This document shows, one piece after another, positions 8,916 to 17,763 of a stretch of DNA of 50,000 nt. The stretch comes from Mesostigma viride (taxonomy: Eukaryota; Streptophyta; Mesostigmatophyceae; Mesostigmatales; Mesostigmataceae): NCBI GenBank assembly GCA_009746045.1, contig RPFO01000466.1, positions 1 to 50,000 of the forward strand, in the 5' to 3' direction. Position numbers and translations under genes: made by a program. Position 1 is the first letter of the stretch, and each line of letters starts with the position of its first letter. The notes under the pieces were generated by a model. That model searched no databases and had not been told where the DNA came from. It saw only the letters and a program-made list of their open reading frames with translations.

Positions 8916-10623
8916 CTACACCAGGACGGACCCCCGCCCGCTCTCATCGCACAACTCCGTCCACAAATCAAACCCAGACCCCTGACAGATGGCGGACAGC
9001 TGGCGCGCGAACCGGACCCCCGTGTACGACATATGACACGACTGCTCGTGCTTATCCATCAGCAGGTGAGCGGATACCACCTGCCTGCGACGGTCGTCGA
9101 AGAACGCCCGCATGTCGCCCAGGACGCGCGCGCCCCATCCGTCGTACCCGCTCATGTCCCCCGTCCGGACGGCGTGCATGTCGGCGCGCGCCGTGCGCTC
9201 CACCTCGATGAAGCTCGAGTACGGCAGCATCAGCTCGGCCACGTCCTCGGGCCACCTCCCCGCCGGGGCCTTGGCGAACCGCTCGCTCACCTTCTTGAAC
9301 AGGGCCTCCACCTCCTGCCCGGTGGCGGGGACGCTCGTCAGGCGCCTGTACGCGTCGAACATCGTGACGAAATGGTCGTGCCAGTAGCACCGCCGGAACA
9401 GGAACAGCGCCGTGATCATGAAGACGAGGCCCGGACGCGAGCCGTACGCGTCGGCGAACACCCACCCCGCCGCCGCCAGGCTGTTCACGGCCTTGTCCAC
9501 CTGCCCCCGCGCCACCATGTACAGGGCCTGCACAACGGGACGCCGCCCGTGGGTATCCTCGGCCATGTCGGCCCCGTTGTCGACCGGAAACAGCATGCGC
9601 ACGGCGGTCGCGCGCTGCGGCGTGAACCGCCCGCCCCCTTGCCGCCCTTGCCGCCGTCCCCGCCCGGCTCCGCGCACCACACGAACAGGTCGATCCCCTC
9701 CACGATGGCCTGGCGCTTGGCGGGCTTGTCCCCCGGGCACAGCACCCCCTGGAGCGCGCGGACCACGCGGCAAAACTCCCCCTCGTCGTTCTCGCGCGAG
9801 GCCTTGTGCAGGTGATCCATCCATCCCAGCACGATCTCCTTCGTCGCGGCGTCCCGCCGGTGCGCGCCCCCGACCTGCACCGGACGCGGGGGGCGGGTGG
9901 GAGTGGGGGAGTGGATGACGGGCTGGAAGCTCCCCCCGTTCAGGCCCTGGATGTCCGCCACCAACCGCCGGAAACGCTCCCTGAAACTCCGCCCCTCGGC
10001 CAACACGGCCTGCCCCTCGGGCGAGATCGAGTGGCAGGACATGGGAGGAGGGGCGCCCACCAGCATCACGTTCTTCTTGCTGTCACGCCAGGCCCCGATG
10101 CCGGCGGACCGCAGGGTGCCGTCGGAGTGGACCTCCACCACGTAGGCCTCCCCGCGGAAGACCATGCGCTCGATGGCTTTCGAAGTGAGAGAAACCCTGT
10201 CGCCGCCCGAATAGCCGGTCGCCACCCGGACCGCCGTCATGTAGCCGCCCATGACCGTCTCGCGCAGGGCGTCCCCCATCGCCGCGTAGATGACCCCCCG
10301 ATGTTCCGGCGCCGCCTCCGCCCCGACGCGCGCCTCCACCCCCGCCTTCTTGAGGGCCTGGACCCCCTTCGGCCCCAGCCTGACCACGCCCCGCTCGACC
10401 CCCATGAAGGGAGACAAGATGTCCGTAAGGGCGTAGGCCATCTCCGACATCATCCACCGGAGCGCCCCCCCCTCCGCGGAATCGATGTGGCAGGAGGAGG
10501 GGGGGGGATCGGCGACAGCCCCATGCTGCCGGAGTTGTCCACCGTGAACTCCTCCCAGCCCACCTGGCGCATCATACCATCAGGGTGCACCTTGACCACG
10601 AAAATGCCCCCCTCTTTGATCAT
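8916..10623 (-). pseudogene. Long unknown gene split by two homopolymer frameshifts and 5' truncated
   Basis: Three consecutive minus-strand frames read as one protein of about 570 residues. Segment 1 starts at ATG 10623 (MIKEGGIFVVKVHPDGMMRQ) and leaves frame at the G9 run 10499-10507. Segment 2 runs to about 9640 (MAYALTDILSPFMGVERG, GEAYVVEVHSDGTLRSAG). Segment 3 runs from the C5 run near 9634-9638 to the stop at 8916 (VRMLFPVDNGADMAED, GLVFMITALFLFRRCYWHDH). Segments 1 and 2 contain a repeated unit, FVVKVHPDGMMRQ and YVVEVHSDGTLRS. The open frame continues upstream of 10623 without an ATG and then stops, so the true N-terminus appears lost towards the 50-bp array. No family is recognised. 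Confidence 0.6.
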
Positions 10624-10830
10624 GCCCGCCACCAGGGGCAAGAGGTGAGCGACGGCAGCATCCGCCAGCCCCTCGACAACGTGGGAGTCCGTGTCTGCCC
10701 GCGGCGAATCTGGAAAGCGAAATCAAGCACGCGAGAAAAGCACGAGACAGGAGAGAAGATCAGGTGGCGCCACGGGCCATCAGCCTGCATGGCGAACACG
10801 AGGGGCGCCATCGAGCCCTGCCCCACAGAA

Positions 10831-11400
10831 CGCGGGGCTCACACGACATCCAGCACCCCACAACGTCCTGCCACGGAGAATGCGGGGCTCACACGACATG
10901 CAGCAATCGACAACGTCCTGCCACAAGGAATGCGGGCCTCAAACGACATCCAGCGATCGACAACGTCCTGCCACAAGGAATGCGGGCCTCAAACGACATC
11001 CAGCAATCGACAACGTCCTGCCACAAGGAATGCGGGCCTCAAACGACATCCAGCAATCGACAACGTCCTGCCACAAGGAATGCAGCTCTCATACGGCATC
11101 GAATCCCGATTCCCATCTCGCCACGGAGAATGCGGGCCTCAAACGACATCCAGCGATCGAGAACGTCCTGCCACAAGGAATGCAGCTCTCATACGGCATC
11201 GAATCCCGATTCCCATCTCGCCACGGAGAATGCTGGCTTCAAACGACATCCAGCGATCGACAACGTCCTGCCACAAGGAATGCAGCTCTCATACGGCATC
11301 GAATCCCGATTCCCATCTCGCCACGGAGAATGCGGCCCTCATGCGACATCCAGCAATCGAGAGCATCCTGCCACGAAGAACGCCCCCCCTCACACGCTGT
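10831..11400. repeat. Tandem array, eleven 50-bp units of two alternating types
   Basis: Units begin every 50 bases from 10831 (10881, 10931, 10981 ... 11331), with a partial unit from 11381. One unit type contains ACGACATCCAGC and CAACGTCCTGCCACAAGG. The other contains ATACGGCATCGAATCCCG and CATCTCGCCACGGAG. The order is five of the first type and then strict alternation. Because 50 is not a multiple of three and no stop occurs, all three plus frames stay open over the array, which yields long spurious ORFs. There are no spacers, so this is not a CRISPR array. Confidence 0.9.
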
Positions 11401-11930
11401 CACGGGGTTTGCCGACGAGAACACGCACCCATGAATGTAGCAAGACTTGACGGCCCAGCAGGCGATCTGTGAGGACAAGTGGGAAAGCGAGTGGCAGAGC
11501 GGTCAGACGGCCTGGTGTACTGCGATCTTGGAGCGGTCAGGCGGCCTGGAGGCCCGCGGGGTATCGCCCCTGTTTATGCACATCCGCCCCTTTCCGTAAC
11601 CGCCTCTCGGACCCAGCGGGATCGTGCCCGTGTGACGTCAGTCCACCAGGCGAAGGACCCCGCCAGCTTGTCCCGACCCGAGCCCGCGAGAAAACGCCTC
11701 CGTCAGCTTATCCGACCGAACCCGCGAGAGAACAGCGCGGAAGGCGGGAAACGCCCCCAGCCACGTGGGAGCGCCACACAGAGCGCGCGCCGGGCCTTGC
11801 CGCGAGGGATGCATGATATAGGCGACCTGCCACGTGGGGCGCCGGGGAGAGCGAGAGAAGAGTCGAGTCCATTACAATTTGGGCAGACCGTCGACAGACC
11901 TCGGCATTCACGCAAACGACGCACGCAGCC
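11401..11930. other. Intergenic stretch, no supported gene
   Basis: Frames on both strands are open, as expected at high GC, but none has a recognisable domain. A repeated GGAGCGGTCAGGCGGCCTGG-like segment occurs twice at about 11498-11555. The last 60 bases before 11931 become more AT-rich (TACAATTTGGGCAG) and probably hold the promoter of the zinc-finger gene. Confidence 0.4.
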
Positions 11931-12683
11931 ATGGATTCCGCTAAGATAAGGGAGGAATTCATGATGATGAAGCAGGACATGAAAATGGACACGCCGGTAC
12001 GATGCGGCCGGTGCCGGGAGAGCAAGAATCCCAACCATTTCCTGGGTGGCAGGTACGCGCAGTGCGTGCAGTGCCGCGGGTTGTCGAAAGGACTCCTCTG
12101 CACCTCGGAACACGTCACGGCCGCCTCGACGCCGCGAGCTATCACCGTGCACAACCTGGCCCTCGCCAAGGAGGCGGCCATCCGGCTCTACGTATCAACC
12201 AGGAGGAATTCGGGGCCGGCGGCCAACACGCGCAACGCCATGGAGATCGTCCCCGAATTCTCCTACGAACCGCTGTTGCCGGGACATCTCGAAATGTCGC
12301 CGTGGCTGCCATACAGGGTCGATCCCTTCTGGTCGCCCCCTTATTCTGCCTCTTTTCGCGAGGAAATTGATGCCAGCCTCGATAACATGCATCGTTGCCG
12401 GGGGAGCCTTGCCCCGCGCATGGTGGGGAAGTGCGCGTGCTGCCACGGGGTCTGCTGGGACGCCTACGAGCCCGTGACGGAAGGCGACCACACCCACGCA
12501 CCCTCGATATGCGCCATGTGCATGGCCGTCGCGCTCGACGACGCCGACCCCGCAGAGGACCTCAAGTGCCCCATCTGCCTGGCGGAGCGCAGGGAGATGT
12601 GCCAGAGCCCCGCGCTGGTGTTCCCCTTCTTCCGCTACAACAAGGAGCGCTCCCTCATCGGCCGATGGAACGACCTCTACTAG
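11931..12683 (+). CDS. Zinc-binding protein with two Cys clusters
   Basis: This 250-residue ORF has an ATG start (MDSAKIREEF). Residues about 24-49 contain RCGRC-x17-CVQC, a CxxC...CxxC zinc-ribbon-like finger. From about residue 163, CACCHGVCWDA, CAMC and CPIC give a second cluster of at least seven Cys with His, in the style of a RING/treble-clef module. The middle is rich in Pro and aromatic residues (MSPWLPYRVDPFWSPPY). The likely role is metal-dependent protein or nucleic-acid binding; a ubiquitin-ligase role is possible but not established. It is followed by a cluster of AATAAA signals. Confidence 0.65.
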   Translation: MDSAKIREEFMMMKQDMKMDTPVRCGRCRESKNPNHFLGGRYAQCVQCRGLSKGLLCTSEHVTAASTPRAITVHNLALAKEAAIRLYVSTRRNSGPAANTRNAMEIVPEFSYEPLLPGHLEMSPWLPYRVDPFWSPPYSASFREEIDASLDNMHRCRGSLAPRMVGKCACCHGVCWDAYEPVTEGDHTHAPSICAMCMAVALDDADPAEDLKCPICLAERREMCQSPALVFPFFRYNKERSLIGRWNDLY

Positions 12684-12736
12684 CTCACCCTGTTGTATGT
12701 CGGTTGATGCAACCGGATGCAGTAATGGATGTTGGC

Positions 12737-12788
12737 AATAAAGGGTGATGATAACTGGCAATAAAGTGTTATTATAATGTGCAATAAA
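12737..12788 (+). terminator. Three AATAAA signals in 23-bp tandem repeats
   Basis: GGCAATAAAG-type motifs put AATAAA at 12737-12742, 12760-12765 and 12783-12788, exactly 23 bases apart and 54 to 105 bases after the stop at 12683. AATAAA is a eukaryotic and giant-virus 3'-end signal, so this is a likely polyadenylation region for the zinc-finger gene, reinforced by small tandem duplications. Confidence 0.5.
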
Positions 12789-12892
12789 GTGTGATCCAAT
12801 CCGATTTCATTTTCCATTTGCATGCACCACCGCAGTTACCCGCCCTCTCACCAGATCGAGACTCACGACCTCACCAATATATATAACCCCTA

Positions 12893-12965
12893 TTGAGTGA
12901 TAGGGGCTTGTGGGGTACCGGGGAGCTATTATTGAGTGATGATGATTGAGTGATAATTGAGTGAT
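12893..12965. repeat. Four copies of TTGAGTGAT
   Basis: The 9-mer TTGAGTGAT occurs at 12893, 12932, 12946 and 12957, in an AT-rich island between the zinc-finger gene and the 189-bp array. No gene is supported in 12800-13178. The motif could be a protein-binding iteron or a simple remnant. Confidence 0.6.
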
Positions 12966-13178
12966 AAAATATTGGAGTTTTTTGACTTTTTTACTGACAC
13001 CCGTCACGGGCTTACTGGCCCTTCTCAACCCCCGCCAACCTTGGCTCAAGGATCGCCGGGCTTTAGAGGTGCTTTATAATGCTGGCATCCGTCACCACCA
13101 GCCGTGGGTCTGCCGCCTACCGATCCCCTCCTACTCCCGAGCCTGGGGGTGCGATGGTTCGTGACGGGCGTGAAAAGT

Positions 13179-13727
13179 GTGACTTCCGTTTTGCTCAACC
13201 ATGACCGACCGCGGACAGCGGGGGTGGGTGAAAACTGTGGGAGAGGGTGTAGCGTTCTGCTCAACTTTTATAACAAAAGCATTCAAAAGTTGAGCAGAAC
13301 GCGGGACCTCGAAAAGTCAAGCTCACCGCCCAGCGCGCACCCGGGTCGATGGGCGGCGTGAAAAAATGTGACTTCCGTTTTGCTCAACCATGACCGACCG
13401 CGGACAGCGGGGGTGGGTGAAAACTGTGGGAGAGGGTGTAGCGTTCTGCTCAACTTTTATAACAAAAGCATTCAAAAGTTGAGCAGAACGCGGGACCTCG
13501 AAAAGTCAAGCTCACCGCCCAGCGCGCACCCGGGTCGATGGGCGGCGTGAAAAAATGTGACTTCCGTTTTGCTCAACCATGACCGACCGCGGACAGCGGG
13601 GGTGGGTGAGAACTGTGGGAGGGGGTGTAGCGTTCTGCTCAACTTTTATAACAAAAGCATTCAAAAGTTGAGCAGAACGCGGGACCTCGAAAAGTCAAGC
13701 TCACCCCCCAGCGCGCACCCGGGTCGC
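13179..13727. repeat. Three 189-bp tandem repeats, each with a perfect 16-bp hairpin
   Basis: Copies start at 13179, 13368 and 13557, with a period of exactly 189 bases and almost no divergence. Each contains GTTCTGCTCAACTTTT, a 15-base loop, and its perfect reverse complement AAAAGTTGAGCAGAAC, at 13254-13300, 13443-13489 and 13632-13678. Because 189 is 63 codons, the same frame repeats and gives look-alike ORFs of 60 codons that I do not call genes. The third copy ends abruptly near 13727. Confidence 0.92.
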
Positions 13728-13794
13728 TGGAAAAACCAGCCCTGGTCGGGAAATTCGCGGAACTTTCGTGCAGGGGTCTGCGAAGGGTTTAGGG

Positions 13795-13925
13795 GTGCCT
13801 TAGCCACGGTGAAAGCCACCCTAAAGCCTTCATAACTCGCATTTCTAATCACATCGATCACAGAGATCCATCCGTCGGGAGTCACACGGACGTCCGCGGA
13901 CAGGGTCACGTCCGTTTTGCGGCCG
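13795..13925 (-). pseudogene. Truncated VTPDG/SVIDVI motif fragment
   Basis: Read on the minus strand, this piece encodes VRVTPDGWISVIDVIRNA, closely matching the N-terminal motif of the protein at 7052-7966 (VRVTPDG-type followed by ISVIDVIK). The frame continues into unrelated residues without the PGxRQRDTxVTD and LLPG parts of the domain. It lies directly between the 189-bp array and the KilA-N gene, divergent from the latter, and looks like a truncated remnant. Confidence 0.6.
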
Positions 13926-13989
13926 CCAGGAAGGAAGCGGACGAGAAACGGGCGTCCAAACATCCGCCGCCACGCTCCCATCTGCAACC

Positions 13990-14733
13990 ATGGCGATCGT
14001 CAGTGGTCGAGCTCCTTTCACCCGCGCGTTGTTCGACTTGGCGAGAGAGACCGACACGTTTTGGATGTTTGCGCTGAAACCCTGTTCAATTCTGGAAGTG
14101 GACCCCAAGAAGGAAATCAAGGTCCGGAAGAGCGACCGAATGGTCCATGCCCAGGACTTGACGGCGGCAGCGTCCAACGGGAAGAAGCGCTTCGAAAGTT
14201 GGTTTCGTCTTGACGGTTCTAAGGCCTTCATATCGGCTCTGGAGAGGTCAACACATCACTGTGTGGGCCTCATGGGGGGTGAGGCGACCCCTCCTCAGAC
14301 AGTTTTTCCCGTGGTGAAGATCATGAGGACCGGCCCAGTTGACGAGCGAGGCGCGTGGATCCATGTCGATTTGGTGGACAAAGTCGTCGAATGGGCCAAG
14401 CAACCACCGGTACAACAAAGAGAGTCACCCGTTCAAGAACGAGTGTCACAAGCCATGCCGGGTAGTGAGCGCGAAGTACAATGCCCTGCCGGTGTGATTG
14501 ACATCATTGCCCATGACCCTCCCGTCATCGTGGAAGTGAAAGAAGCTAAAGATTGGATGAAGGGCATCGGACAGCTCTTCAGTTACGGGCATTACTTTCC
14601 GGGGTACCAAAAACGTTTATTCATCTTTCGGACTGGCAAGGTAAACCCTGAACATATCCGAACCATCGAACAAGTTTGTGAAGGATGCGGCATCGAACTC
14701 GCACTAGACGAGGACTTTTACGACGATGTATGA
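13990..14733 (+). CDS. KilA-N domain protein with C-terminal nuclease-like domain
   Basis: This 247-residue ORF has an ATG start. Residues about 50-140 match the KilA-N domain of large DNA viruses: an N-terminal GKKRFESWFRLDGSKAFI segment and the end signature RGAWIHVDLVDKVVEWA. After a Gln/Glu linker, residues about 167-225 read VIDIIAHDPPVIVEVKEA, then GQLFSYGHYFPGYQKRLFIF. This is an Asp...Glu-x-Lys arrangement followed by a conserved Gln/Tyr helix, typical of PD-(D/E)XK nucleases. KilA-N is a DNA-binding module; the combination suggests a sequence-directed DNA-cleaving protein, which is inference. The 3' end is acidic (DEDFYDDV). It is flanked by hairpin repeats upstream and a decayed KilA-N copy downstream. 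Confidence 0.75.
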   Translation: MAIVSGRAPFTRALFDLARETDTFWMFALKPCSILEVDPKKEIKVRKSDRMVHAQDLTAAASNGKKRFESWFRLDGSKAFISALERSTHHCVGLMGGEATPPQTVFPVVKIMRTGPVDERGAWIHVDLVDKVVEWAKQPPVQQRESPVQERVSQAMPGSEREVQCPAGVIDIIAHDPPVIVEVKEAKDWMKGIGQLFSYGHYFPGYQKRLFIFRTGKVNPEHIRTIEQVCEGCGIELALDEDFYDDV

Positions 14734-14987
14734 GAGTAACGATGGTAGGACTTGAGTCATAAACCGTAAACATTATGAACATTTAATAAATAAACTTCGT
14801 CTTTGTCAGGTTCGTGTTGGGGTATCTCAGTGCCTCTGCAAGGCCGCGATAAAGGTCTTTGACCAATCACTAGTTTTAAAATCGCTTCTGCTCCTTGGAA
14901 GATTCAAGGGTAGATCCCATTATGCACCACAGGTAGATGATCTGTGATGGGGGGATTCCCATTTCAGGGCACGGCGATCGTGGCCAA

Positions 14988-15294
14988 TCAAGCGGCCAGT
15001 CTTGCGCGGCCCTCGCGATTGAAACACCTGTTCGCCTCCATCAGCCGGCGTTTATTGGGCCCGGCAAACTCCAGGCCCCTGTACTCCCTTGCCTCCTCGT
15101 AGTACCCCAGCTCGCCCAAACCGGGCCCGAGCTTCTCCAGTACTGTATCCTCCTCGCCCCTGACCATGGAAACGGAAGTGATCACAAAACACGGAAATAT
15201 TGGCCAGCTCCAGAAATATGGGCTGATCCACATCCCTAGGGGGTGGCTTGGGGTGGATCCAGATGCCGCGATCCTCGTTGGGGCCGGTTTTCAC
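14988..15294 (-). pseudogene. Decayed KilA-N fragment
   Basis: On the minus strand one frame reads TGPNEDRGIWIHPKPP, matching TGPVDERGAWIHVDLV of the gene at 13990. A neighbouring frame then continues with MWISPYFWSW and a charged helical tail (LMEANRCFNREGRARLAA), as expected after the GxWIHP-W-SPxF signature of KilA-N. At least one frameshift separates the two parts and no N-terminal half is present. I read it as a broken KilA-N gene in opposite orientation to the intact one. Confidence 0.55.
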
Positions 15295-15383
15295 CGCGTC
15301 AAAAACGTTTGCGGAGGTGCCTTCAAATATGATGTGACCCTGTGGAGGATGAAATATTTTCGCAGCCGGGTGTACTCGAGGAC

Positions 15384-16433
15384 ATGGCGCGGCGGAGAGC
15401 GACCCGAAGACACAGGGTGCGGGCGGACGATCCGGGAGACGACGACGGCCTGGGGGACCTAGACATGGACGAGCTGGCCCGCTTCGAGGAGGCCGAGCCC
15501 GGTGACCCGCTTAACATGGCCGAGATGCCCACCTTAGAGGACCTCGACGACCCCCAGGACCTCGACGAGGCGGGACCAGGACCAGACGACTTTTTCGACC
15601 TGGACGCGTACGAGAAGGAGCGATCCGCCCAGGCGGGTGACGAGGAGGGGGGCGGGCGGCAACAGGCGCAGAGGCAGGAAACACAAAGAGAAGAAAAAAA
15701 TCGCAAATTGAGGGAACTACGCGCCGCACGATGGAAGAGCAAAGACCCAGACGACATCGCATGGGTGGCAAAAGAACGGGCCAGGTATAAGGAAAGGAGT
15801 AAACGACTCTCCGAACTGAGAAAGAGCAAGGACCCCGACGACATTGCACGGGCCAAAAAATCCCGGGCCTACAATAGACAATGGCTTGAAAAAACCGCCA
15901 AGGAAGGGCAGGAGACGAATCGCGAAGTCCAAAATCGCAAATGGAGGGAACTACGCGCCAAACGATGGAAGAGCCAAGACCCAGACGACATCGCATGGGT
16001 GGAAAAAGAACGGGCAAAATTTAAGGAAGTGAATAAACGACGCTCCGAACTGAGAAAGAGCAAGGACCCAGCCGCCGTCGAATGGGCGGAAAAGGACCAG
16101 GCCAGGAAAGTAGAATCTCGCCGACGGATGGCGAAGAGATCCGCCGCCACGGAAAGCGGTCCCTCTCGACGACAAAGACCCCCTCCTCCCCCGCCGGAAC
16201 TGCCGCAACAGATACCCGCCGACCCCAGGTGGCTCGTCCCCCCACCCGCCAGCGAGCAGGAGAGGCGCCACCGGGACAAAGGCAAGGCGGGGGCGGACCC
16301 GGAAGCGGCCTACCGATGGTGGATGGACAACTACGGCCCGCCACCGCCCTCGCCACCGCCACCGGACCCCGGCCACCCCACCGCCGCCAGGCGGGTCAGG
16401 AGGCCACAGAGTGCCGTGCGGAGGCGGCGCTGA
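15384..16433 (+). CDS. Acidic/basic repeat protein with duplicated charged module
   Basis: The frame is open from 15342 but the first ATG is at 15384 (MARRRATRRH), giving 349 residues. Residues 15-95 are strongly acidic (GDLDMDELARFEEAEPGD). Then two copies of a Lys/Arg/Glu-rich helical module follow: RELRAARWKSKDPDDIAWV and RELRAKRWKSQDPDDIAWV, each followed by an SELRKSKDP segment, about 80 residues apart. The C-terminus is Pro-rich and basic. The duplication is also visible in the DNA at about 15.70-15.84 and 15.94-16.08 kb. No known family. The alternation of acid and base suggests a structural or nucleic-acid-associated protein. It converges with the gene at 16476-17594 across 42 bases. 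Confidence 0.6.
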   Translation: MARRRATRRHRVRADDPGDDDGLGDLDMDELARFEEAEPGDPLNMAEMPTLEDLDDPQDLDEAGPGPDDFFDLDAYEKERSAQAGDEEGGGRQQAQRQETQREEKNRKLRELRAARWKSKDPDDIAWVAKERARYKERSKRLSELRKSKDPDDIARAKKSRAYNRQWLEKTAKEGQETNREVQNRKWRELRAKRWKSQDPDDIAWVEKERAKFKEVNKRRSELRKSKDPAAVEWAEKDQARKVESRRRMAKRSAATESGPSRRQRPPPPPPELPQQIPADPRWLVPPPASEQERRHRDKGKAGADPEAAYRWWMDNYGPPPPSPPPPDPGHPTAARRVRRPQSAVRRRR

Positions 16434-16475
16434 ATACCGTGCATTTGCGCTCACTGTATTGCATCCATCGAGGTT

Positions 16476-17594
16476 TTATTCATCATTATTATTATTACGC
16501 GTCGTTCCTAGCGCCCTCCGGGCCACCCCCGTCACCCACACCGTGCGCTTCTCCTCCTCCCCGCTGCCCATGCGCACGTTTCCTGTCACGGCGACCCCGT
16601 GGGGGGCCAGCAGGGCGGCCAGGTCCGCGTTGGGCACTCGCCGCGTCATGCGGCTGCCGTTCTGGAGGTACTCCACGAAGAACAGGCGGCGGAACTCCGC
16701 CAGCGGCAGGCGCCCGCCGCGTTCCAGGACCACCAGGTCGCTGTGCTGCAGGAACAGCCGCAGGTACGTGTCCAGCGCCGCCGCCTCGCGCTCCTTGCCC
16801 TCCTCCTCGCGCCCGCCCCGCGCCTCGCCCGACCCCTGCAGGTCGTGCTCCTCCTCCTCCGCCGACCGCCACTTCAGCCGCGCCGTCAGCGCGTCGCCCG
16901 CCTGGTTGTCGCGCAGGCGCCAGCGCGAGGACGAACCCTGCTTGCGGCTGAACGCCGCCGTGAGCCGCTCGCGGATCTCGCGGACGCGCTCGTTCATCCA
17001 CGCGGGGGGCGCGCCGCCCACCTTCGCCATGTGCGCGCGGATCTCGCGCAGGCCCTTCAGGTCCGCCATCTCGCCCTCGGGGTAGCCGTGGCACTCCTCC
17101 AGGAACGACTCCTCCTCCTCCGTGATCTCCGCGAACAGCCCGTGCTCGCCCGCGTACGCGCTCACCCACCTGCGCATCTCCTCGCGCCTCTTGCCCGCCT
17201 CGCGGGCAGCCAGGAAACGCTCCCCGTTGAACCAAGGGGGGAACGGCTTCACCTCCCCGTCCGAGGGCACGGGGGCCGGATGGACCAGCGACACGTTCTG
17301 CGCCCAGTACCACCCCCCGCTCTCGCCCCCAGCGACCCCCGCCACGTGCATCAGCACGCCCCCCTTGCCCGCCAGCACGCCGGACCACAGGGCCAGGTCG
17401 TCCGCCACCGGGCAGGGGCCCGCCAGACGGGACGCGGCGTACGGGGACAGACCCTTCGCCGCGAGGAACGCGTTGAAGGCGTCCGCCAGCTTGCCCGCCG
17501 CCGGCCACTCCTGGATGTGCGACGACGGCTGCACGCACGCGCCCACGAACTCGCACATCAGACGCGCCTCGGACAACCAACCCGGATGCATCAT
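16476..17594 (-). CDS. Hypothetical 372-residue protein
   Basis: The ORF is intact with two ATG codons at the start (MMHPGWLSEARLMCEFVGAC). It is rich in Trp, Glu and Arg with mixed alpha/beta character. Features seen: PWFNGERFLAAREAG, a Glu-rich helix, an acidic/basic segment near residues 260-285, and a C-terminal domain (LDTYLRLFLQHSDLVVLERG, RRLFFVEYLQNGSRMTRRVP) that could be a winged-helix-like DNA-binding fold. No confident family. A second frame shadow of the same length exists, but this one has the more protein-like composition. Its upstream region (17595-17900) is the last virus-like sequence before host-like DNA. Confidence 0.55.
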   Translation of the reverse strand: MMHPGWLSEARLMCEFVGACVQPSSHIQEWPAAGKLADAFNAFLAAKGLSPYAASRLAGPCPVADDLALWSGVLAGKGGVLMHVAGVAGGESGGWYWAQNVSLVHPAPVPSDGEVKPFPPWFNGERFLAAREAGKRREEMRRWVSAYAGEHGLFAEITEEEESFLEECHGYPEGEMADLKGLREIRAHMAKVGGAPPAWMNERVREIRERLTAAFSRKQGSSSRWRLRDNQAGDALTARLKWRSAEEEEHDLQGSGEARGGREEEGKEREAAALDTYLRLFLQHSDLVVLERGGRLPLAEFRRLFFVEYLQNGSRMTRRVPNADLAALLAPHGVAVTGNVRMGSGEEEKRTVWVTGVARRALGTTRNNNNDE

Positions 17595-17763
17595 GGCGCG
17601 ACACTTATATGCCGAACCACGAGATTATTTTAGCGCGACCATAAACGCACGCACACCGACAGCGGAGACTGACACGGACTTGCCGACGTACTCACACACT
17701 CGCACACTCGTACTCGCGCGCGGGAAACAGACAATCACGCGCGGGGGGAACAGGGAAACAGAC

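Noticed and set aside
8142-9815. Plus-strand ORF of 557 codons
   Set aside because: It is His/Arg/Pro-rich and spans antisense to two minus-strand genes, with no domain; typical of the reverse strand of high-GC coding DNA.
10585-11472. Three overlapping plus-strand ORFs of 228 to 295 codons, or a CRISPR-like array
   Set aside because: The 50-bp array has no stops in any frame and no unique spacers between units; neither a gene nor a CRISPR array is supported.
11495-11580. tRNA-like stretch (GTGGCAGAGCGGTCAGACGG)
   Set aside because: It resembles an A box, but no matching B box, anticodon arm or acceptor stem can be drawn.
13179-13727. Repeated 60-codon ORFs (MTSVLLNHDRPRTAGVGENC)
   Set aside because: They recur only because the 189-bp period is a multiple of three; there is no sign of selection for protein, and the hairpin is the conserved structure.
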